The notes under the pieces: model-generated
What the model was told of the DNA's origin: nothing
The model's database searches: none
The model's input: only the letters and a program-made list of their open reading frames with translations
Made by a program: the position numbers and the translations under genes
Assembly (NCBI RefSeq): GCF_023512315.1
Contig: NZ_JAILZV010000017.1
Coordinates: forward strand, 1-33,392
DNA length: 33,392 nucleotides
Reading direction: 5' to 3'
Source of the DNA: Anoxybacillus sp.
GTDB taxonomy: Bacteria; Bacillota; Bacilli; Bacillales; Anoxybacillaceae
Shown here: positions 21,964 to 28,751 of the stretch, in pieces
Layout of the letters: every line of letters begins with the position of its first letter
Position numbering within the stretch: position 1 is the first letter of the stretch

Positions 21964-22396
21964 CACAGCTACCAATGATTAGCTGAAAATTTCTGAAAAA
22001 AGGGTGTGATTGATTAGGAAAAGAAAATTTGATAGAGTTTTATTCACCGAATATTAAACCCAAGTAGTTCCAGTGCCTGTAAAAGGTGCTGTAACGCTAA
22101 GTGCTTTCAATTGTTGGTCAAATTGGCGAGGGTTCAAGTTAATCCTGCTAGTTAGCCATACAGAAGGCACACAATCTGCTTAATTACTAAATGAAATGCT
22201 GTTGATTAACGACTTCCCAACGGGGGTAGTGTGTCCGTTAGGAAGCAAATATTGGCTTAGTTAGGGGTGAAGTGTGCCCTTATCTAAGTAACAGCATTGT
22301 CTTTTAAGCAGATAGAGTGTTACAGGTACTGGAATTCCTTGGGTTTTTATTTTTTATTCGAGGAGTTCTAGTGCAATCACTAGACTCCTTTTTCTT
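21964..22396 (+). ncRNA. Candidate structured noncoding RNA of about 430 nt, family not recognised
   Basis: Bounded by a consensus promoter and a strong terminator, with no plausible ORF. Nested helices can be drawn directly. P1: AACCCAAG (22057-22064) with CTTGGGTT (22338-22345), a 3x3 internal loop, then TTCCAGTGCCTGTAA (22068-22082) with TTACAGGTACTGGAA (22320-22334), 15 pairs including one G-U. P2: ATCTGCTTAA (22174-22183) with TTAAGCAGAT (22304-22313). P3: AATGCTGTT (22195-22203) with AACAGCATT (22290-22298). Inside P3, hairpins P4 (22213-22245) and P5 (22256-22288) carry loops that both contain AGUGUG. A single-stranded GGCACAC (22166-22172) could pair with either loop. The features do not fit 6S RNA, tmRNA, RNase P, SRP RNA, T-box or group I/II introns as I know them. 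Confidence 0.75.
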
Positions 22397-22398
22397 TT
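22361..22398 (+). terminator. Intrinsic terminator of the ncRNA gene
   Basis: AGGAGTTCTAGTG pairs with CACTAGACTCCT around CAAT (one mismatch), followed by TTTTCTTTT. From here to 22573 no gene is seen. Confidence 0.85.
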
Positions 22399-22573
22399 GT
22401 TCCTTGAAAACAGCATAGTTTTTACAACCTAAACGCGCAGTTCGCTTTGGTTTTATTTATCATTCTGTGAAATGTGCGTGAAACTTCAATGAACCGCTTT
22501 TGCAGTGGGGAGAAGTGATTGAAGAGAACCAATTGTTTTACAAGAAATTATGAAAATATAGGAGGTAATCACA

Positions 22574-23026
22574 ATGAGTCATTATGATAAGTTCCTAAAA
22601 GAATTGGAAAGCACTTTAGTAACAGATATGGCAAATATACTTAACATTCCAAGAGATTATAGTCTGGAGAGCTTAATGCTTCTTGAAAATCGTCTTAATC
22701 TTATTTTTGAAATTGAGCGAAATCCCCAATTGCCCACTGTTTTATTCATAGGTTTTTATTTAGGTGAAGCCCTTGTCCGAAACTCTAAAGGGGCAAGTTG
22801 GAAAACTGACGATTGCTCTGATTTCTATGATATTTGCGTAGAAGTGCCGTCGAAGGTTGATAAAAACCAGAAGATTACCCTCTATCCTTTCAGAAGGGCA
22901 GCTAAGTTTTTAAAAAATCCCCAATATAGCCTTGTTGCAGTGTTTAAGGCGGTATGTACGCTTCAGAAAATGCAAAAGAAAGAGCTAAAAAATGCTGTGG
23001 AAAATAAATATAAACATAAGGTTTAA
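22574..23026 (+). CDS. Unknown 150-aa protein (possibly DUF3806-like)
   Basis: The start at 22574 follows AGGAGG. The protein is alpha/beta with a conserved-looking middle: VLFIGFYLGEALVRNSKGAS, W, then DICVEVP and LYPFRRAAKFLKNPQYSLV. The pattern of a hydrophobic helix ending GEALV, followed by a W and a strand, resembles the immunity-type DUF3806 family from memory, but I would not rely on it. It is the first gene of a plus-strand block and is separated from the next by a perfect 12-bp hairpin. Confidence 0.6.
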   Translation: MSHYDKFLKELESTLVTDMANILNIPRDYSLESLMLLENRLNLIFEIERNPQLPTVLFIGFYLGEALVRNSKGASWKTDDCSDFYDICVEVPSKVDKNQKITLYPFRRAAKFLKNPQYSLVAVFKAVCTLQKMQKKELKNAVENKYKHKV

Positions 23027-23036
23027 ACTAATAACT

Positions 23037-23073
23037 TTCTTCCCGCCAGCCAAGAACACTATGGCGGGAAGAA
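23037..23073 (+). other. Perfect 12-bp hairpin between genes
   Basis: TTCTTCCCGCCA (23037-23048) and TGGCGGGAAGAA (23062-23073), with a 13-nt loop and no T tract. It may act as a processing or stability element, or an operator. The phrase ATTCCCGCCA recurs unpaired at 24551-24560 ahead of the methyltransferase. Confidence 0.5.
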
Positions 23074-23131
23074 TCCATATAAAACCTGAAACCGAACACT
23101 CATATCTAAAAATGTTTTGGAGGAGATAGAT

Positions 23132-23665
23132 ATGTTACAGAAGAACGGCGAAATTATAATCACTACGTATGATTCAACTGACTTAAACGAAATAGGTATG
23201 TTGATAATTTCGGTACCAAGAAAGGATATAAATACAGGGAATACAGCAAAGCAATTAAAGTTACTGAACAAAGTGGAGAAGAGAAAAAATCAGCTAGCCA
23301 ATAAAGTTGTACTGTTTTTTGAAGGGTATGAAGAAGATGAACGGGAACTCTACCAAATTCCAGAAGTAAGAAAATGGATGAAGAAGTTATTTAAGCAGAA
23401 ACCCCATTTATTTTATTACTTATGCGATTTTACTGAAAGTATAGCGATTTGTTATTTATGTCTTGTTAAAGCAGAACCTGTAAAAAGAATTGACGGAATA
23501 ACGGTATGCCAGATTGAGTACGACATAGTTTTTCTAAAGGAATTGTTAGACAATACAATCGCTTATGCAGAACAGTGTGGAGATAGCAACGAAGAAATAT
23601 CGGCAATGATAAAACGCATTTTGGACGCCTTATTTAAAAATTCGGTATCCTTAGATGAATTATAA
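23132..23665 (+). CDS. Unknown 177-aa protein, paralogue of the 178-aa protein at 25469
   Basis: ATG 23132 is chosen for the GGAGGAGA 6 bp upstream. Diagnostic stretch: KVVLFFEGYEEDERELYQ, then EVRKWMKKLFKQKPHLFYYL, matching RIVIRFYGYPKEDGYEEF and EVIRKWVQKLYFHMPHLFYFL in the protein at 25469. The common pattern is a strand, an acidic loop, an RKW helix and PHLFYxL. No known function. The next gene's start lies 20 bp after the stop. Confidence 0.65.
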   Translation: MLQKNGEIIITTYDSTDLNEIGMLIISVPRKDINTGNTAKQLKLLNKVEKRKNQLANKVVLFFEGYEEDERELYQIPEVRKWMKKLFKQKPHLFYYLCDFTESIAICYLCLVKAEPVKRIDGITVCQIEYDIVFLKELLDNTIAYAEQCGDSNEEISAMIKRILDALFKNSVSLDEL

Positions 23666-23684
23666 GAAATGGAGGATGAAAATC

Positions 23685-24500
23685 ATGTTACAACAATTTA
23701 AAAAATCAATGGAACAAAACGGGATTACATTAACTACGCCACTACATATTGTTAAGGACTACTTATCCAAGACGCAGAATGAAATGACCGTTCAAGATAC
23801 TATAAATTGCTTCTCTGAGTTTGACAGTAGCATACGAACCCTCGATTTATCGGATTGGGGGAGAAAACTTGTAACAGAAATTGTGCTTGACCCTTATAAC
23901 CCCTTTGAATACGACAGAGCCGTTTCTGATTTAATCAGTAAGGTCGAGTACAAGTACGAATGTGATATTAAAACAATCACACTGCTGGAGCTTTTGTTCC
24001 TTGTCCAATTCGCTCACACGTATCTTGGAGAAACTTCTAATACAGCTGTATGCCAAGAAAACGAAGCAGTAAAACTCATTAACTTCAATAAAAAAGGCGT
24101 TTTTGTTTATCGAAATATTGTGGACGACTTGTATTATGACGGATATATCTTTGAAGGGACATATGACGGAGATTTCTATAAACAAGCCCAATTGTTACTG
24201 AATAACGGGTGGGTAAGCGAAGTTCGATTTATAGAAAACAATCAGCAAGTAAGTTGTTGGATATCTGATACTAAGCCAGACGAATTGCAGGTAAGCAAAT
24301 CTTACGGTTTTTATGACAGTGGAAATTATCCTAATAACTATTTTTCATTCTGGGCGCATCTAGAGGTTGAAATGCTTTATGCCTTAAAAGATATGCAGAC
24401 ACTTACGGAGATTATGGATTTCATAAAGGATTTGCCTCCTAAGGAGGATAAACGCATTGAGATTCTAGGTAGCAGCGATGAAGAAGAAATCCCTTATTGA
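23685..24500 (+). CDS. Unknown 271-aa protein
   Basis: ATG 23685 is favoured by GGAGG 9 bp upstream; an in-frame ATG at 23655 overlaps the previous gene. The N-terminus is helical; the middle (LLELLFLVQFAHTYLGE) is hydrophobic-amphipathic, and the C-terminal half is aromatic and strand-rich with repeated YxDG/YDGD phrases. The tail is very acidic (SSDEEEIPY). No domain is recognised. The paralogous pair stands on both sides of this gene and the methyltransferase, as if a unit had been duplicated around them. Confidence 0.6.
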   Translation: MLQQFKKSMEQNGITLTTPLHIVKDYLSKTQNEMTVQDTINCFSEFDSSIRTLDLSDWGRKLVTEIVLDPYNPFEYDRAVSDLISKVEYKYECDIKTITLLELLFLVQFAHTYLGETSNTAVCQENEAVKLINFNKKGVFVYRNIVDDLYYDGYIFEGTYDGDFYKQAQLLLNNGWVSEVRFIENNQQVSCWISDTKPDELQVSKSYGFYDSGNYPNNYFSFWAHLEVEMLYALKDMQTLTEIMDFIKDLPPKEDKRIEILGSSDEEEIPY

Positions 24501-24656
24501 TAATTTTCTATAATTTCTTAATTAGGCAGAATGGGCTGGGCTATACGCCCATTCCCGCCAAAAAAGCATAGCCTTATTACCGTCAAAACACAAGGAACGT
24601 AATTGGAGAATAAAGACAAAAATGGAAACTTAATTGGATTTGGGGAGAGATGCAAC

Positions 24657-25415
24657 ATGAAGAAATTACTTGGAAGCCTTGTACTTAACCGAATATATCA
24701 ACTTGACGTAAATGTTGGAATGAAATTGATACCCGACAACAGTATTTCGCTTATTCTTGCAGACCCGCCTTACAATATTGGAAAAAAGGGTAAGTACCTT
24801 GAAGCAAACAACAGGAAGTTTCGAACTGTGAAAGAAGATTGGGATACCATAGACGATTTCGAATCCTTTACTTATTCGTGGCTGGAAGAAAGTTATCGCG
24901 TTTTGAAGCCAGGTGGTTCCTTACTGACCTATGGAACCAAGCATAACATTTATATGACGGGCTGGTTTATCGAAAAAATCGGGTTTCAAATCCGTACAGA
25001 GTATACGTGGTATAAGACGAACGCTGCTCCTTGCTGGACGGGCAGAAATCCAACCGAAAGCACCGAGAACATTATTTGGGCAAGCAAAGGAAATGGTTGG
25101 ACGTACAATCTTGATTACGCCAAATCCTTAAATAACGGAAAGAATATCCGAAATGTGATTATAAAGACTTTAACGCCCCCAAGAGAGAAAAAGCACGGTA
25201 AGCACCCGACTCAGAAACCTTTGGAGGGACTAACTGATATACTGATAAATTTGCACTCTAATGAAGGAGATATTGTTCTTGTTCCTTTTTGCGGTAGCGG
25301 AACAGAATGTGTAGGAGCAGAAATTTTGAACCGCCAATGGATCTCGTTCGAGACAAATCCAGAATATATTGTTACCGCAAATAAGCGATTAGATAGCCTA
25401 TACATAGATAGTTGA
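24657..25415 (+). CDS. Orphan DNA methyltransferase, beta class (N6-adenine or N4-cytosine)
   Basis: Methylates DNA with S-adenosylmethionine. ATG 24657 (252 aa) follows GGGGAGAG by 8 bp; an upstream in-frame TTG at 24603 is less likely. The catalytic motif DPPYNIG (residues 36-42) comes before the SAM motif FCGSGTE (211-217), the beta-class order. The segments YRVLKPGGSLL and HPTQKPLEGL are also typical of the DNA methylase family. It lacks a restriction partner in its surroundings, unlike the enzyme at 5732, so it is probably a phage-type protective or regulatory methyltransferase. The target site cannot be read from the sequence. Confidence 0.88.
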   Translation: MKKLLGSLVLNRIYQLDVNVGMKLIPDNSISLILADPPYNIGKKGKYLEANNRKFRTVKEDWDTIDDFESFTYSWLEESYRVLKPGGSLLTYGTKHNIYMTGWFIEKIGFQIRTEYTWYKTNAAPCWTGRNPTESTENIIWASKGNGWTYNLDYAKSLNNGKNIRNVIIKTLTPPREKKHGKHPTQKPLEGLTDILINLHSNEGDIVLVPFCGSGTECVGAEILNRQWISFETNPEYIVTANKRLDSLYIDS

Positions 25416-25468
25416 AAACCACTATACATAAACGAAGTTAAACATCAAAAAATTATCGGAGGTAAATC

Positions 25469-26005
25469 ATGAGTAACCGAACAGATTTAATCATTGATCT
25501 AGATATATTACCGAAAGAAGAAGGAAACCCTAATTATCCACTTTGTATCAATATTTCTTATAAAGAACTGAAAAATGGAGATACGAGTAAGTTTTTCTCA
25601 AAGCTTAATTATTTTCGAAATACTGAACAAGGAAAATTGCAAAATAGGATCGTGATCCGATTTTATGGATATCCGAAGGAAGACGGGTATGAAGAGTTTG
25701 AGCTCGAAGTAATTAGGAAATGGGTGCAAAAATTATATTTTCATATGCCTCATTTATTCTACTTTTTATCCGAAGATTTTGAGAATGCGAGAAAGATATT
25801 TTTGTGCTTAGCTTCAATTAATACCAAATTTTATAACGGTGGCGAAATGGAAATTGATTTTTTTAAGGATGAAACAGAACAGTTGGTAAAGCAAATTTAC
25901 TATTATGCAATTGCGTATGGACACAAAGAAAATAGTGCTGGATTAGAAGAGTTAAAGAAAGTGTTGAAAAGAACAGTTAAGCCATTTGATTTTGATATCA
26001 CATAG
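25469..26005 (+). CDS. Unknown 178-aa protein, paralogue of the 177-aa protein at 23132
   Basis: The start follows GGAGG by 7 bp. It shares with the protein at 23132 the order strand (RIVIRFYGYP), acidic loop, RKW helix and PHLFYFL, then a C-terminal helix ending ELKKVLKRTV. Ubiquitous in neither bacteria nor phages to my knowledge. It lies just after the orphan methyltransferase, mirroring the position of its paralogue before it. Confidence 0.65.
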   Translation: MSNRTDLIIDLDILPKEEGNPNYPLCINISYKELKNGDTSKFFSKLNYFRNTEQGKLQNRIVIRFYGYPKEDGYEEFELEVIRKWVQKLYFHMPHLFYFLSEDFENARKIFLCLASINTKFYNGGEMEIDFFKDETEQLVKQIYYYAIAYGHKENSAGLEELKKVLKRTVKPFDFDIT

Positions 26006-26070
26006 AAATCAAAAAATTATTACATATGCAATATGAAATCTAAATCATGACTTTTGGAGGTAGATTGAAA

Positions 26071-26481
26071 ATGAAATCAAAAAAATATAATTTACGTAAA
26101 ATATCTCGTTTTTCTACTGTACATATCATTTTTTTTAAACTCTTAGTATCTGAAATTACAAATATCATTGAACACGAAAAACTAACAGGCAAATGCTCAA
26201 TACATATCTTAGTGCAGGAAGAGCTTCTTAAACGTTTTCAAGAACAACAAGATTTCTTTGCCGAAGTAAAAAAGGCGGTTAACAAGAATACGAATAAGAA
26301 GCACATTTATCGAATTGAAGAATTAAATCAGCCAGAAAATCAATTGCATCTGATTGTTATTGAAGTTATTAACGAGAAGGGAAAAGGAGTATTAAGAAGG
26401 TGTTCAGCAGATGAAATCCTTAGCTATCTCCATTGTTCAATGTTAATATTAGGAATTCCTATTCCATACCATCTATTTTAA
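26071..26481 (+). CDS. Unknown 136-aa protein
   Basis: ATG 26071 is chosen for GGAGGT 9 bp upstream; an earlier in-frame ATG at 26047 lies before that site. The N-terminus is basic (MKSKKYNLRKISRF), followed by a hydrophobic helix VHIIFFKLLVSEITNII and a strand-rich part (CSIHILV, QLHLIVIEVI). No known domain. It ends before a palindrome (26523-26539) in the leader of the next small gene. Confidence 0.55.
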   Translation: MKSKKYNLRKISRFSTVHIIFFKLLVSEITNIIEHEKLTGKCSIHILVQEELLKRFQEQQDFFAEVKKAVNKNTNKKHIYRIEELNQPENQLHLIVIEVINEKGKGVLRRCSADEILSYLHCSMLILGIPIPYHLF

Positions 26482-26522
26482 CAATACATATTTCTTATTG
26501 AAGTAAGGCTCATTCTTACATA

Positions 26523-26554
26523 TTGATTAAATTAATCAAATACATAGGACAAAT
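26523..26554 (+). promoter_or_regulatory. Palindrome and SpoIIID-like site upstream of the 57-aa gene
   Basis: TTGATTAAATTAATCAA (26523-26539) is a near-perfect 17-bp palindrome, a candidate operator. TAGGACAAAT (26545-26554) fits the degenerate SpoIIID consensus WWRRACARNY. That consensus is loose (about once per 4 kb per strand by chance), so the match is weak evidence alone. Confidence 0.35.
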
Positions 26555-26606
26555 TGACGTGAAAATATACATAATTTGAGGAACGTCAAGGAAGGGGAGA
26601 AATGCA

Positions 26607-26780
26607 ATGTTTCAAAATAAAGAAACCAGACCGTATAGGATTAACATACATTATGGTGAAAAGGATTTGCACGGTATTGTTGACGATTTAGCATTACAGG
26701 TAATCAGTAAAAATGTAAATGAGTTTAGTTCAGGGAATTATAGAGCAAAAAAAATAAAGCTTTATGGACGGGCAGTATAA
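26607..26780 (+). CDS. 57-aa protein upstream of the recombinase, candidate directionality factor
   Basis: ATG 26607 follows GGGGAG by 7 bp. The protein is small and charged, with phrases YRINIHYGEKD and a basic C-terminus, KKIKLYGRAV. The family is not recognised. Three things make it a candidate recombination directionality factor: its size matches known small partners of large serine recombinases (SPbeta SprB is 58 aa as I recall), it is the nearest gene to the recombinase, and it lies in a region with sporulation-type signals. The candidate role is inference from position. Confidence 0.5.
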   Translation: MFQNKETRPYRINIHYGEKDLHGIVDDLALQVISKNVNEFSSGNYRAKKIKLYGRAV

Positions 26781-26817
26781 ATTATTCATCAGGGTAGTCC
26801 CATCAACTTATTTATTT

Positions 26818-26863
26818 TCATAAGGTAAACCACTTTACATACATAATATATAGCTCATATAAT
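26818..26863 (+). promoter_or_regulatory. Overlapping promoter candidates for the recombinase gene
   Basis: Two readings are possible. Sigma-A type: TTTACA (26834-26839), an 18-bp spacer and TATAAT (26858-26863). Sigma-E type: TCATAAG (26818-26824), a 13-bp spacer and CATACATA (26838-26845), matching six of eight positions of CATACAMT. Both are AT-rich and could be chance. Confidence 0.4.
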
Positions 26864-26864
26864 G

Positions 26865-26895
26865 GTCCCCCTGGTGAATAACAAGGGGGACTTTT
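26865..26895 (+). terminator. Terminator or attenuator in the recombinase leader
   Basis: GTCCCCCT (26865-26872) pairs with AGGGGGAC (26884-26891), followed by TTTT. It could end the upstream operon. It lies downstream of the predicted sigma-E start, so it would also sit in the recombinase leader as an attenuator. Confidence 0.6.
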
Positions 26896-26922
26896 AATAG
26901 AATTTGGGGAGGAGAACAGAAA

Positions 26923-28563
26923 ATGAGTATGCAGAGTGTAGATAAGAAACGAACTGCTCGATATGTAAGGGTCAGTACAAATAAGGAAAGTCAGAAAATG
27001 AGTCCTGAAAATCAGTTGGGCATATGTGATGAAAAAGCAAGAGAGTTAGGATTAGATATAAATAACGATTTAATTTATGAAGATAAAAGTACTGGAACAA
27101 CCATAGTAGATCGTCCTGCAATTCAACAAATGCTTAGAGATGCTCAACAAGGATTATTTGATGCAATTATTTTCGCCTCGCTGTCAAGATTTGCAAGGGA
27201 TACAGCTGATGCGTTAGATTTAAAAAGAAAATTGGTCAATGTTTTAGGGATAAGACTTATATCTATAGAAGATCATTATGATAGTGCAAAATCAGATGAT
27301 GAGTTTTTATTTACCATAACTAGTGCTGTGAATCAGAGAAGAAGTGAGGAGATAAGTTTAAGCTCAAGACGAGGAATTCGCCAATCTGCAAAAAGAGGAA
27401 ACTTTACAGGTAGCTTTGCTCCGTTTGGATATAAAAAGAAGATAGTTGATAAAAAACGGACACTAGTTCCCGATGAAGAAACCCGACATATAGTGAAATT
27501 AATCTTTGATTTGTATACTGCCCATAATATGGGGGAAAAAGCAATCGCTAATTACCTGAATGAAAAAAACATACCTTCACCAAAAGGTGGAAAATGGGGA
27601 ATTACAACAATTCAGAGAATATTACAAAATGAAGTTTATATAGGAAGAAACGTTTTTTGTAAATACACAACCACATTAAGGTATCAAGACGTAAATGATT
27701 TAACAAATCGAAAAAAGGTACTTGTTCAGAGGGATAAAAGTGAATGGGAAAGAGCTGACGATCCGCAGACTCACGAAGCAATTATAGACGAACAGGTCTT
27801 TCAGAAGGCGCAGGAAATAAGACTGGAGCGTGGAGGAGGAAAACGTGGGGGAATCAGAAATAAAGTAAACGTTTTTGCTGGTCTTATAAAGTGCAAGCAT
27901 TGTGGATCATCAATGGTGAGTATGAAATGTAAAAGTGGGAAAAAGAGTAAACAAACAGAAGAATACCGATATTTAATATGTTCAAAAAGAAGAAGGCAAG
28001 GGGAAGCTGGTTGCAAAAATAAATTCTGGTTGCCTTATTATCAATTTAGAGATGATTTAATAGAGGAACTCGTAACAAGAATAAGAAGCATTACATCGGT
28101 AGAGCAATTATTAGAAAAGCATAAAGACAAGATTAAAGTTCAAACAAAAGATTTTGAAAAAGAAATAAAGCAATTAGAAAAACAGCTTGAACAAACTCGC
28201 TATTTACTTCTTGAACTTCGAAAACAAAAAATGTTAGGTCAAATCTCTGAAGCACAATTTCAATTCGAGGAAAAACAGTATAATAAGGAAATTTCTGATC
28301 TGGAGAATCAGCTTGCTAAAATAATTGAAAATCAGAAGAAAAAGGATGATATTACACAATTATATAATGACATAATGGATTCATTAGAGGAATTGTTAGA
28401 TTTAGACTACGATGAATTTGACCAACTTCATCTTACTTTAAAAAAACTTATTGAAAAAATAACCGTTGATCTTCACGGTAACATTGATGTTAAAACGACA
28501 TTTGGCGTAAATTTGACTGACCTGACGGAAGAGAGCAGAAAAAGTGTGACATCTTCAGTTTAG
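26923..28563 (+). CDS. Large serine recombinase, predicted excisionase/integrase of the gerE element
   Basis: A 546-aa enzyme, the same class and length as SPbeta SprA. ATG 26923 follows GGGAGGAG by 8 bp. The N-terminal resolvase domain has the nucleophile Ser18 in YVRVSTNKESQ, plus SRFARD and the RRSEEISLSSRRGIR helix. Recombinase domain: GNFTGSFAPFGY (about 159-170) and NYLNEKNIPSP. Zinc ribbon: Cys324, Cys327, Cys353 and Cys364. A coiled-coil stretch (about 390-475) typical of these enzymes follows. Its stop is 53 bp from attR. All catalytic and structural landmarks look intact, so the element is probably active. Expression timing cannot be read directly. Confidence 0.93.
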   Translation: MSMQSVDKKRTARYVRVSTNKESQKMSPENQLGICDEKARELGLDINNDLIYEDKSTGTTIVDRPAIQQMLRDAQQGLFDAIIFASLSRFARDTADALDLKRKLVNVLGIRLISIEDHYDSAKSDDEFLFTITSAVNQRRSEEISLSSRRGIRQSAKRGNFTGSFAPFGYKKKIVDKKRTLVPDEETRHIVKLIFDLYTAHNMGEKAIANYLNEKNIPSPKGGKWGITTIQRILQNEVYIGRNVFCKYTTTLRYQDVNDLTNRKKVLVQRDKSEWERADDPQTHEAIIDEQVFQKAQEIRLERGGGKRGGIRNKVNVFAGLIKCKHCGSSMVSMKCKSGKKSKQTEEYRYLICSKRRRQGEAGCKNKFWLPYYQFRDDLIEELVTRIRSITSVEQLLEKHKDKIKVQTKDFEKEIKQLEKQLEQTRYLLLELRKQKMLGQISEAQFQFEEKQYNKEISDLENQLAKIIENQKKKDDITQLYNDIMDSLEELLDLDYDEFDQLHLTLKKLIEKITVDLHGNIDVKTTFGVNLTDLTEESRKSVTSSV

Positions 28564-28612
28564 GTTTATGTATTGCCTATAACATAAGTGGGCATAATAA
28601 AATAATATGTGT

Positions 28613-28632
28613 TTCAAACCACATTTCGAATG
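28613..28632 (+). other. Right attachment site (attR) in gerE
   Basis: The arm TTCAAACCACATT (28613-28625) is the inverted copy of the left-end arm; the core AACCACATTTCGAATG (28617-28632) is identical to 2807-2822. Confidence 0.88.
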
Positions 28633-28709
28633 CGATGCAAAAGCTTGGGGTGAAGGGGCGCTCTCAAGCGGTCATTGAATTGCTTCGAATGGGGGAGCTT
28701 GAACTATAA
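28632..28709 (+). pseudogene. gerE: GerE, 3' part separated by the element
   Basis: The last 25 codons and stop of gerE, encoding the end of the recognition helix and the C-terminal helix: AMQKLGVKGRSQAVIELL, then RMGELEL. It has no start or ribosome-binding site and is silent on its own. In frame with codons 1-49 at 2675-2821, it gives a 74-aa GerE close to the B. subtilis protein. It is labelled broken only in the integrated state; the coding sequence itself shows no decay. Confidence 0.92.
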
Positions 28710-28715
28710 TCCATG

Positions 28716-28751
28716 CCGGCTATCCTTAGTCATAAGGTAGCCGGTTTATTA
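28716..28751 (+). terminator. Intrinsic terminator of gerE
   Basis: CCGGCTATCCTT (28716-28727) pairs with AAGGTAGCCGG (28734-28744) apart from a bulge, then TTTATTATT. Confidence 0.8.

Larger units (their letters stand above)
2821..28630 (+). mobile_element. 25.8-kb gerE-intervening element (skin-like), large-serine-recombinase type
   Basis: Integrated element of 25,810 bp (the distance between the two core repeats) splitting gerE. Three things seen in the sequence define it: an identical 16-bp core at both ends inside one reading frame, exact restoration of a 74-codon GerE when it is removed, and an intact large serine recombinase gene beside the right end. It is clearly more AT-rich than the sdh and racE-gerM flanks. 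It carries a restriction-modification pair, two EVE-like proteins, a PLD-fold nuclease, a CDF transporter, an orphan MazF, an orphan DNA methyltransferase, a tyrosine recombinase, a RuvC-like enzyme and an ncRNA. No capsid, tail, terminase or conjugation genes are recognisable, so it is not an evident complete prophage or ICE. By analogy with skin (sigK) and SPbeta (spsM), excision in the sporulating mother cell is the likely biology; that part is inference. Confidence 0.9.

Noticed and set aside
21964-22396. ncRNA as a retron, 6S RNA, tmRNA or self-splicing intron
   Set aside because: No reverse transcriptase nearby; not a single long hairpin; no tRNA-like ends or tag ORF; no group I core or group II domain V seen. 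A database search is still needed.
26545-26554. SpoIIID site as firm proof of sporulation control
   Set aside because: The consensus is too degenerate; matches are expected by chance every few kilobases. Kept only as a weak hint.
2821-28630. Element as a complete prophage or ICE
   Set aside because: No terminase, capsid, tail, lysis, relaxase or type IV secretion genes are recognisable.
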